Shown: one piece after another, positions 57,041-64,000 of the stretch | Layout: every line of letters begins with the position of its first letter | Numbering within the stretch: the stretch's first letter is position 1 | DNA from: Mariniphaga sediminis | Lineage (GTDB): Bacteria > Bacteroidota > Bacteroidia > Bacteroidales > Prolixibacteraceae | NCBI RefSeq assembly: GCF_003573545.1 | Contig: NZ_QWET01000010.1 | Location: forward strand, 119,905 to 183,904 | Reading direction: 5' to 3' | Length of the DNA: 64,000 nt | Translations under genes and position numbers: made by a program | The notes under the pieces: generated by a model | What the model was told of the DNA's origin: nothing | Seen by the model: only the letters and a program-made list of their open reading frames with translations | Database searches by the model: none

Positions 57041-59344
57041 TTGAATAAAATATTGAAATACCGGCTTGCAGGCGTCTTGCTTTTTACAGTATTGCCTTTT
57101 TTTATTCAGGCAAATGTTATTAACTACAAAGACTTGCCGGATAGTTCGAGGCTGCAAATCCGTTTAAAATCATTTCTTCTGATTGGAGCCAATGAGAAAT
57201 TGCCCGATACCTTTTTTGATTCCCGGGCCAATATCCCCGTAGCCTTTACCGTTGATGATGTGCACAGCGCAGCATTTATGGAACAAATAAGAACATGCTC
57301 CTCCAATCAGTCTCAAATTCTTTTAATCTCAAACAAGCCCCCGCTGGCTCCCGGTGATATTCAATCTGAAATTATTGTCTGCAATCCGGATGAAATAGAC
57401 AGCCTGGTTTGTTCTTCTGACACAATCGACCCGCAGTTATTTGAATCCTTCTTAAGCGAAAATGAACTTTTGAAGGTTACTGTAAACGATTCAAACTGCC
57501 GGGAAGCTTGTTTTGATTTGTGGAAAAAAACAGGAAAACTTCCCCATTTTATCTACGCAAAACCATCCGGAATCCGGGAAGCGGCAAATATAGTATCAGC
57601 CTTAAATTCAATGGCAAAAATATACGGGGTTACCTGGGAAAACGGAAAACTGCTCAGGGAAGTTTACTGGGAAAATACAGAAGCAAAAACTTACGGTTAT
57701 TTCAGTTTTCCGTTGAAAGCGTATAATAATTATCTGATTCCTTATAAACCGGGCTACCGGTTTTCGCCTGGCATTATTTACCAATCGACCAGTAATGCGG
57801 ACGACATGAAAACCTTCAATGGTATTAAATATGAACCTGATTTCGGTTTGGAGGACCATTTTACATTTCAAAACAAAGTAAAAAATGAAAAATGGAAAAA
57901 TACAAACGGTCTTATTACGAATCATGTAAAATTCAGAAAAGATAAAAAGTTTGGCGGAGTTGCCGTTTTTGAAAACCGTTCATATATTGATGCCGGGCCG
58001 CAAAGCACAGAAATGCTGAGTTCAAAATTTAGCATTATCGCCTGGATTAAAGTAGACGACAGCAACGGGAAATACAGTATACTTGGGAAGGGAGAAAACT
58101 TTAACCTGGGAATATACCATGGCAATCTAACATTTTCGATGGCCGGTATCAATGACTTCATTTCTGAAAAGTCGCCGGTGCCGGTTGGGGTATGGACGCA
58201 GGTGGCAATGGTATATTCAGAAATTAATAACCGCATATATTTTTATGTAAACGGGATACAGACCGATCAAATCGACCTTATAAGCAAGTATGAGGCATCG
58301 GACTACACTCTGCTGATCGGGAATAATTTGTGGGAAGAGTTTTTTACCGGGGAAATGGGGGAAATAAAAATATGGAACCGGGAATTGGATAAAGATGAAA
58401 TCTATTACCACTATCTAAATCCGTCGGGTAAAAATGATTTTCTTCTGCCAGGCCTGGCTGCATTTATCATTATTCTGATTGGCGTTACAACCTTTTTATT
58501 CATAAAAAAACGTAGGCAACCTAAAAAACATACAGATGCACTAAAAATCAGGCATACAAAAACGCCACCGCAGAAAGTATTACCGGAGAGTGAAAGGATT
58601 GTATGCTTTGGGGGATTAAAAGTTTTTGATGCTACAGGCGCCGAAGTCAGCCTGAAATTTTCCCCAAAACTAAAACAGCTTTTTACCCTCATTCTGTTGC
58701 ACAGTCATGGAAATAATAAAGGAATCACATCTAAACAGCTTGCAGAAATTTTATGGCCGGGAGCAAATGTTGCCAATACCAAAAACATCCGCAGTACCTA
58801 TGTACAGAACTTAAGATTGAGCCTGGCATCTTTTAAACATATTGAACTTGTTTTCAGTAACAAAAGGTGGTTTTTTGGTTTTAAAGAAACCTTCTATAAT
58901 GAATTCGCTCAGGTTGACAATATTTTGTCACACCTGGTTAACGAGAAGAACAAACAAATACTGGAGGCACAATTACCTTCCCTAATTGCCATTCTGAAAA
59001 AAGGCCGGTTTCTTGAGGGAATAGAAGAATTGTGGCTTGATCCGTTTATCGAAAAAATGAATAACAGGATTATCGAGTTTTGCCTGTCAATGTTTTCCAT
59101 TTTAGATAACCGGGAACACAACGCCCTGCTTTTTGATCTTGCCGAAATCATAAGCTTAATCGACCCCTTGAATGAATCTGCACTTCAGAAAAAAATTAAT
59201 TTATTGATTGAACAAGGCAAATTGAGCCTGGCAAATAATATTTACACCAACTTTGTAAAACTCTATAAAGAACTTTATCAGGAAGACTATTCAATCGACT
59301 TTAAAGTTTTGTGTAAAAAAACGCCAGGTCCCCACTCTTCTTAA
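57041..59344 (+). CDS. Membrane-anchored transcriptional regulator: periplasmic LamG sensor, TM, cytoplasmic wHTH-BTAD
   Basis: A 767-residue protein with an unusual layout. A signal-like N-terminus (LAGVLLFTVLPFFIQA, residues 9-24) starts a periplasmic part. A LamG/concanavalin domain occupies about 303-460 (FSIIAWIKVDDSNGKYSILG, VGVWTQVAMVYS, EIKIWNREL). One membrane helix (about 467-488) is followed by basic residues. The cytoplasmic part has a winged helix of the SARP/OmpR type (about 519-620; FGGLKVFDATGAEV, SKQLAEILWPG, NIRSTYVQNLRLSL) and a BTAD-like helical region to the C-terminus. No ATG start exists; TTG at 57041, behind AGGGGAG, is the only plausible start. It lies directly before the DegT operon. 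Confidence 0.8.
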   Translation: MNKILKYRLAGVLLFTVLPFFIQANVINYKDLPDSSRLQIRLKSFLLIGANEKLPDTFFDSRANIPVAFTVDDVHSAAFMEQIRTCSSNQSQILLISNKPPLAPGDIQSEIIVCNPDEIDSLVCSSDTIDPQLFESFLSENELLKVTVNDSNCREACFDLWKKTGKLPHFIYAKPSGIREAANIVSALNSMAKIYGVTWENGKLLREVYWENTEAKTYGYFSFPLKAYNNYLIPYKPGYRFSPGIIYQSTSNADDMKTFNGIKYEPDFGLEDHFTFQNKVKNEKWKNTNGLITNHVKFRKDKKFGGVAVFENRSYIDAGPQSTEMLSSKFSIIAWIKVDDSNGKYSILGKGENFNLGIYHGNLTFSMAGINDFISEKSPVPVGVWTQVAMVYSEINNRIYFYVNGIQTDQIDLISKYEASDYTLLIGNNLWEEFFTGEMGEIKIWNRELDKDEIYYHYLNPSGKNDFLLPGLAAFIIILIGVTTFLFIKKRRQPKKHTDALKIRHTKTPPQKVLPESERIVCFGGLKVFDATGAEVSLKFSPKLKQLFTLILLHSHGNNKGITSKQLAEILWPGANVANTKNIRSTYVQNLRLSLASFKHIELVFSNKRWFFGFKETFYNEFAQVDNILSHLVNEKNKQILEAQLPSLIAILKKGRFLEGIEELWLDPFIEKMNNRIIEFCLSMFSILDNREHNALLFDLAEIISLIDPLNESALQKKINLLIEQGKLSLANNIYTNFVKLYKELYQEDYSIDFKVLCKKTPGPHSS

Positions 59345-59448
59345 AAAATTATATTCCGTAGCGGTTTTTATTCGTATTTAAATAAAGAATTCCCGAAAAT
59401 TCTTCCGCATTACTCCATTTATTACCCCTTGTATTGGTCTGTGAAAGT

Positions 59449-59456
59449 TAGATTTG
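59449..59456 (+). promoter_or_regulatory. Bacteroidota -7 element of the DegT operon
   Basis: TAGATTTG is a perfect TAnnTTTG, 35 bp before the ATG at 59491. A weak CTTG lies 17 bp upstream. Confidence 0.5.
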
Positions 59457-59490
59457 CTATTTTATATAAAGACCATTAAAACTTATAAGC

Positions 59491-60876
59491 ATGAATAAAT
59501 CATCTAAAAGTACACGCCGCGATTTTATTAAAAAGAATTCTCTTCTGGGAGCAGGAGCGGTTCTTGGTCTCGGTTCTGCGGGTAAAGTTTTCGCAAGTTA
59601 TTCTTCAGAAGGATCAACTCCCGCCATTTTGGGAGGTAAACCGGCCATTACATCGCATAGCTGGCCCGGGTGGCCAATATGGAAACCGGAAACCGATGAA
59701 AAAAGGTTGATGGAAGTGATACGCAGTGGCGTATGGTCCAGGAGGAATGTAGTTTCCGAATTTGAAGAGAAATGGGCTAAAGTGATTGGGTCCAAACGTT
59801 GCCTTTCTGTTGTTAACGGGACAAACGCCCTGAATGCTTCCCTTGCACAACTTGAAATCGGATGGGGAGATGAAGTGCTGGTAACACCATATACTTTTAT
59901 TGCCTCTGTTTCAGGTATTGTATTTAATGGCGCCATTCCTGTTTTTGTTGATGTTGACCCGGAAACCTTCCAAATGGATCCGGACAAAATCGAAGAAAAA
60001 ATAACTCCCCGTACCAGGGCCATTATTCCAGTACATATATTGGGACTGCCATGCGACATTGAAAAAATAATGTCTATCGCAAAAAAACACGACCTTCTGG
60101 TAGTGGAAGATGCCTGTCAGGCCTGGTTAGCAGAGGTAAACCACAAAAAGGTGGGTACATTTGGCAATGCCGGTTGTTTTAGTTTTCAAAATTCGAAAAA
60201 TCTTCCTATGGGAGAAGGTGGTGCCATTGTAAGTGATGACGATGAATTTATGGACCGCTGTTATTCCTTTCATAATTACGGAAACCCCTTTGGAACGACT
60301 GCTGGCACATTCGGAGCAGGAACTGTGAGGATTGGCACCAAGCTGCGGATTACCGAATACCAGGCAGCTATAGGACTGGCACAGATGGAACGGTTGGAAG
60401 AACAAACAGAAGCGAGGAATGTTAATGCAGCCTATCTCAAATCACTGATACAGGAAATTCCCGGAATAATTCCATACAAACTGTATCCCAATGTAACAAG
60501 GGCTGCTTTCCACCTGTTCCCTTTTCGGTACAAAAAAGAAGAATTTAGCGGAATGCCGCGGGATAAATTTATAAAAGCGGTGAATGCCGAAGGATTGCAT
60601 TGCAGTCATGGTTATAATATTGGAGTCAATAAAATGCCCTTTATTAAAAATGCATTTGAAAGCAAATACTTCAAAAAATTCTACGCAAAAGAGCAATTAA
60701 ATTACGACAAGTACACCAGAGAAAACGAATGTCCGGTAAATGATACATTGGGTACAGAAGAAGCTGTCTGGATTGGGCAGGAGGTGTTGCTTGGCGCTAA
60801 ACAGGATTTTGACAATATAGCGCAGGCGATTGAAAAAGTACAGAAGAATGCAGATTTGATAAACAGAAAAAGCTAA
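59491..60876 (+). CDS. Tat-signal DegT/DnrJ/EryC1/StrS family aminotransferase
   Basis: A 461-residue PLP enzyme with a twin-arginine leader (STRRDFIKKNSLLGAGAVLGLG, residues 7-28). The DegT fold follows: VVNGTNALNASLAQLEIGWGDEV, IPVHILGLPCDIEKI, the PLP Asp D207 in VVEDACQAW and the Schiff-base lysine K236 in SFQNSKNLPMGEGG. The catalytic residues are intact, so an active folded holo-enzyme could be exported by Tat. Usual cytoplasmic relatives make amino-sugar nucleotides. A paralogue begins at 63814. Confidence 0.88.
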   Translation: MNKSSKSTRRDFIKKNSLLGAGAVLGLGSAGKVFASYSSEGSTPAILGGKPAITSHSWPGWPIWKPETDEKRLMEVIRSGVWSRRNVVSEFEEKWAKVIGSKRCLSVVNGTNALNASLAQLEIGWGDEVLVTPYTFIASVSGIVFNGAIPVFVDVDPETFQMDPDKIEEKITPRTRAIIPVHILGLPCDIEKIMSIAKKHDLLVVEDACQAWLAEVNHKKVGTFGNAGCFSFQNSKNLPMGEGGAIVSDDDEFMDRCYSFHNYGNPFGTTAGTFGAGTVRIGTKLRITEYQAAIGLAQMERLEEQTEARNVNAAYLKSLIQEIPGIIPYKLYPNVTRAAFHLFPFRYKKEEFSGMPRDKFIKAVNAEGLHCSHGYNIGVNKMPFIKNAFESKYFKKFYAKEQLNYDKYTRENECPVNDTLGTEEAVWIGQEVLLGAKQDFDNIAQAIEKVQKNADLINRKS

Positions 60877-60882
60877 TTGACA

Positions 60883-62295
60883 ATGATAAAACGAAGCACC
60901 TTATTTTCCCTTGCACTTTTTATCCTTGTTTCAGTCCCGGCTTTTCTATCTGGCCAGGATAGCGGAGCAAGCTGGAAAGCAGGGATTTCCAGAATAGAAA
61001 TAACCCCATCGCAGAATATGTGGATGGCCGGTTATGCCTCCAGAACTCACCCTTCTGAAGGAAAAATACATGATTTATGGGCAAAAGCATTGTTCCTGGA
61101 AGATAGTAACGGAAATACCGGGGTATTGATTACGACCGATTTGCTTGGGTTCTCCAAAACATTGTCGGACCGTATCCGGGAAAAATTGCAAAAAGAGATG
61201 GGCCTTACAAAAGCCCAGGTAATTTTAAACAGTTCACATACCCACTCAGGGCCGGTTTTGGCTGAGGCCCTGACGGATATTTATCCTGTAGATTCCAGTG
61301 AGGAACTAAAAATTAAAGAATATTCCGATTGGCTGGTTGTTCAAATTCTTAAACTGGCAAAACAGGCCCGGAATTCATCGAAAGAGGTAAGCATCTACGC
61401 AGGAAACGGGGTGGCGAGATTCCAGGTGAACAGAAGAAATAATTCGGAATCAAAAATATCAGAACTCACCGAACTGAAAGGCCCCAATGATTATGCCGTC
61501 CCCGTTATGAAAGTGGAGAACAAAAAAGGAAAAATCGAAGCCATCGTATTTGGTTACGCCTGCCACCCTACTGTTCTAAGTATCTATCAGTGGTCAGGAG
61601 ATTATCCGGGTTTTGCCCAACTGGAACTGGAGAAAAGCTACGAGGGAGCAACAGCCATGTTTTTCCAGGGAGCTGGCGCCGACCAAAATCCATTGCCCCG
61701 CCGTTCTGTGCCTCTGTCTAAACAATATGGGCAACAACTTGCAGCCTCTGTCAACAGGGTTCTGAGTGAAGAGATGAAGCCACTGGAGCCTCAAATGAAA
61801 TATGCCTATTCTGAAATTGACCTTCCGTTAGAAGAACCTCCTACAAAGGAAAAACTGGTTCAACTCACTGAAGAATTAAAAGGCTATCAAAAAAACTGGG
61901 CCGAAAGTTTACTCGAAAAAACAAAAAAAGGGGAAACACTGAAAACCTCATATCCCTACCCTATCCAAATCTGGCAGTTAGGAGACCAAAATATATTCGG
62001 CCTGGGGGGTGAACTGTTGATAGGCTACGCAATCAATCTGAAAAAAATGTTTGGAAAGGACTCATTTGTTATGGGATATTCAAACGATGTGATGGCGTAT
62101 ATTCCTACCGAAAAAGTTTTATCTGAAGGGGGATACGAAGGATATAGTTCCCACATGGTTTATGGGTTACCTGCGAACTGGAAACCAGGAATTGAATTAT
62201 CTATAACCAGAGGAATTGCTGATCTTGCCGGTCAATTGGGAATAACTCCGCTCGTTTCACCCGATGAATTAACAGACGGGCTAACCCCTCCCTAA
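60883..62295 (+). CDS. Secreted ceramidase-family (neutral/alkaline non-lysosomal ceramidase N-domain) hydrolase
   Basis: A 470-residue protein with a signal peptide (LFSLALFILVSVPAFLSG). It matches the N-terminal domain of neutral ceramidase: GISRIEITPSQNMWMAGYASR at the start, LITTDLLGF, QVILNSSHTHSGPVL (zinc-binding HTH) and GYACHPTVLSIYQWSGDYPG, then MFFQGAGADQNP. It lacks the C-terminal domain of true ceramidases (about 650-750 residues). Many short relatives are found in carbohydrate loci and may cleave other amides. It begins 6 bp after the DegT gene. The ATG at 60883 is used; TTG at 60877 is less likely. Confidence 0.85.
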   Translation: MIKRSTLFSLALFILVSVPAFLSGQDSGASWKAGISRIEITPSQNMWMAGYASRTHPSEGKIHDLWAKALFLEDSNGNTGVLITTDLLGFSKTLSDRIREKLQKEMGLTKAQVILNSSHTHSGPVLAEALTDIYPVDSSEELKIKEYSDWLVVQILKLAKQARNSSKEVSIYAGNGVARFQVNRRNNSESKISELTELKGPNDYAVPVMKVENKKGKIEAIVFGYACHPTVLSIYQWSGDYPGFAQLELEKSYEGATAMFFQGAGADQNPLPRRSVPLSKQYGQQLAASVNRVLSEEMKPLEPQMKYAYSEIDLPLEEPPTKEKLVQLTEELKGYQKNWAESLLEKTKKGETLKTSYPYPIQIWQLGDQNIFGLGGELLIGYAINLKKMFGKDSFVMGYSNDVMAYIPTEKVLSEGGYEGYSSHMVYGLPANWKPGIELSITRGIADLAGQLGITPLVSPDELTDGLTPP

Positions 62296-62353
62296 AAACC
62301 CAACGAACTATTAAAAACAAAATAATTATTCACTTTATACTAATAGCATTTTT

Positions 62354-63733
62354 ATGAAACGTGTACATTTATCTGCCATCATCATTTTATTGTTTGTGAT
62401 GGGTTGTTCCAATTCAGAAAAAAAAGAAACAACCGGCGCCACGGTTACGGAAAAAAAACAATTAACCGCCCAACATTACTACTCAGGGTTTCCGCTGGCC
62501 CACGACACCTACAACACCATTACCACTGCCAGTGACGGACGGGTTTACTACTGCCTCTCCTCCCAGTCTATTGATATCGGCGGACAATACTACGTGTACG
62601 ATCCCAAAACAGATAAGATAGAACACCTGGGCGACATTACAGAAATATGTGGAGAAGCAGGTGCCAAAGCCATTCCGCAGGGAAAGTCTCACTCCAATTT
62701 TTATGAAAGCAAAGGAAAACTCTATGTGTCTACCCATGCCGGGTACTATGAAATGATTGACGGCATGGAGATGATGGTTCAAAACGCGCCCGAAGGTTAT
62801 AAACTATATCCCGGGGGACATATCGTTTCCTATGATTTAGCCACCGGCAAGTTTGAAGACCTGGCCATCCTGCCACAAGGGGAAGCCATTGTAACCATGA
62901 CAATGGACACCCTGCGCCAGCATATTTATTCCATTTCATGGCCTTACGGATACCTGTTCCATTATGATGTAAAAAAGGATGAATTAAAAAACCTCGGAAA
63001 AGTATCTGCCAACGGAGAAGCCGGGAAGCCGGGAGAAGACTATCGCGTACTGTGCCGTTCTATGGTCGTTGACCCACGTGACGGAATCGTTTACTTCTCC
63101 ACCTCCGAAGGGGACATTTTATCTTACCATCCCGATTGGGATTCCATCAAAAAAGTAGAGGGCGTAGATTTGAAGCTCGATTATTTTGGAAAATACGACC
63201 CCACCCGTCCCGGCAGCATGCAGTACAACTGGAGGCGCATTGTCTGGTACCCCGAAGAAAATGTGGCTTACGGTGTCCATGGGAATTCCGGGTATTTATT
63301 CCGTTTCGACCCCAAAGAAGCAACTGTCGAAATCGTGCAACGCATAACTTCCGAACCATCTCAAAAAAGCGGGATGTTTGACTACTTTAGTTACGGCTAC
63401 CTGGGATTTGACCTTGGCCCCGACGGGGAAACAATTTATTACCTGACCGGCGGTCCCATATACATCGACGGGAAAAGGGTGAAAGGTGTTGAGGAAATAG
63501 CCATGGGCGCAGCGCGCGGACTTGAAAACCTTCACCTGGTTACCTACCACATTCCTACCAATACTTACACCGACCACGGGCCCATATTTTATGAAGATGG
63601 TAGCAGGCCAATCTATGTAAATTCAATTGCTGTAGGAAAAGACGGAACGGTTTATACACTGGCCAGGTTTAAACACGAAGGTAAAGAAATTGAAGATTTT
63701 GTAAAAATTCAAAATCCCTTTGGGAACCAATAA
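62354..63733 (+). CDS. Beta-propeller-like lipoprotein, unknown function
   Basis: A 459-residue lipoprotein: signal MKRVHLSAIIILLFVMGC with lipobox VMGC at residue 18. The rest has a repeated strand pattern typical of WD40/NHL/Kelch-like propellers (for example TTASDGRVYYCLSSQ, GHIVSYDLATGKFEDLA, SMVVDPRDGIVYFSTSEGD, GYLGFDLGPDGETIYYLTG and NSIAVGKDGTVYTLARF). I cannot name a family. It is 58 bp after the ceramidase-like gene and 80 bp before the second DegT gene, so probably in the operon. Confidence 0.7.
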   Translation: MKRVHLSAIIILLFVMGCSNSEKKETTGATVTEKKQLTAQHYYSGFPLAHDTYNTITTASDGRVYYCLSSQSIDIGGQYYVYDPKTDKIEHLGDITEICGEAGAKAIPQGKSHSNFYESKGKLYVSTHAGYYEMIDGMEMMVQNAPEGYKLYPGGHIVSYDLATGKFEDLAILPQGEAIVTMTMDTLRQHIYSISWPYGYLFHYDVKKDELKNLGKVSANGEAGKPGEDYRVLCRSMVVDPRDGIVYFSTSEGDILSYHPDWDSIKKVEGVDLKLDYFGKYDPTRPGSMQYNWRRIVWYPEENVAYGVHGNSGYLFRFDPKEATVEIVQRITSEPSQKSGMFDYFSYGYLGFDLGPDGETIYYLTGGPIYIDGKRVKGVEEIAMGAARGLENLHLVTYHIPTNTYTDHGPIFYEDGSRPIYVNSIAVGKDGTVYTLARFKHEGKEIEDFVKIQNPFGNQ

Positions 63734-63813
63734 CCGAAGAACAGCCATCGTAAAAAATGTTTGTTTGACATTTATAACAATGACTAAAAAATAACTATTC
63801 AAAAAAGAAAAAG

Positions 63814-64000
63814 ATGAACTCAAAAAACTTCACCAGAAGAAAATTTGTAGGGACCGTCTCTGCCAGTACCCTTGGAGCAGTAGCAATAGGTAGCATCCCT
63901 GCATTTGGGGCAACAAAAACAAGTAATAAGCTGGCAATCCTGGGCGGCAACCCGGTGCGTCAAAATAAAAGCTGGCCCGATTGGCCCTATGTCGATAAAA
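63814..64000 (+). CDS. Tat-signal DegT/DnrJ/EryC1/StrS-type aminotransferase, 5' part (cut by window end)
   Basis: The first 62 codons are present. The leader has a twin arginine (NFTRRKFVGTVSASTLGAVA, residues 5-24). After it, NKLAILGGNPVRQNKSWPDW aligns with TPAILGGKPAITSHSWPGW of the DegT protein at 59491, so it is a paralogue. The catalytic part is not in the window. Start is ATG 63814. Confidence 0.75.
   Translation, partial: MNSKNFTRRKFVGTVSASTLGAVAIGSIPAFGATKTSNKLAILGGNPVRQNKSWPDWPYVDK

Overview
This window looks like a chromosomal segment of a Bacteroidota bacterium, probably a free-living or marine polysaccharide degrader (a Marinilabiliales/Prolixibacteraceae-type genome is my guess, not proven). 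The evidence is a SusC/SusD pair, GH92, GH38 and GH29 enzymes, many lipoprotein and Tat-type signals, a FabI with Bacteroidota-like neighbours, TTTG / TAnnTTTG promoter elements in place of sigma70 boxes, and weak Shine-Dalgarno sequences. No rRNA, tRNA, CRISPR array or intact insertion sequence was seen.

Layout. (1) Positions 1-16569, all minus strand, hold a long sugar-catabolic cluster. In transcription order it runs: HpaI-type aldolase, secreted metallophosphoesterase, DUF1349 protein, LacI regulator, ROK kinase, GmhA-like SIS isomerase, GH38 and GH92 alpha-mannosidases, an HldE-like kinase fused to a HAD phosphatase, a deoxyhypusine-synthase-like protein, a Tat-exported Gfo/Idh/MocA oxidoreductase, a secreted DUF1080 protein and an AGE/cellobiose-2-epimerase. 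The likely job is stripping alpha-mannose-rich glycans outside the cytoplasm and processing the products. (2) 16880-19288 is a divergent secreted glycosidase-like protein. (3) 19.6-25.3 kb is a patchwork of small stress and regulatory genes: cupin, beta-barrel, SRPBCC proteins, GlxA-type regulator, an ArsR-SRPBCC-DoxX operon and DUF4256, with short hairpin repeats. (4) 25.4-32.1 kb holds a hypothetical protein, KatG, an SGNH hydrolase and a GH29 fucosidase. (5) 32.3-37.4 kb is a minus-strand run of aspartokinase-like protein, MetY, acetyl-type MetA, ElbB and TatD behind a canonical promoter with a roughly 200-nt leader. (6) 37.8-39.3 kb is fabI followed by periodic palindromic repeats. (7) 39.3-44.9 kb is SusC/SusD plus a divergent PIG-L deacetylase. 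(8) 45.0-54.7 kb is housekeeping: a TamA/TamB-type pair, a class IV aminotransferase-like protein, YqgE, an FtsB-like protein and PruA. (9) 54.9-64.0 kb holds a membrane histidine kinase, a membrane-anchored LamG/wHTH regulator, and an operon with two Tat-signal DegT-type aminotransferases (the second cut by the window end), a ceramidase-family hydrolase and a beta-propeller lipoprotein.

The most interesting items are: the translationally coupled kinase-HAD fusion and deoxyhypusine-synthase-like pair inside the mannosidase operon; the regulator at 57.0 kb with a periplasmic LamG sensor and a cytoplasmic SARP/BTAD-like output; the exported DegT-family operon; the long leader of the methionine operon together with its degenerate aspartokinase; the ~59-bp-periodic hairpins after fabI; and the double operator around the ArsR promoter.
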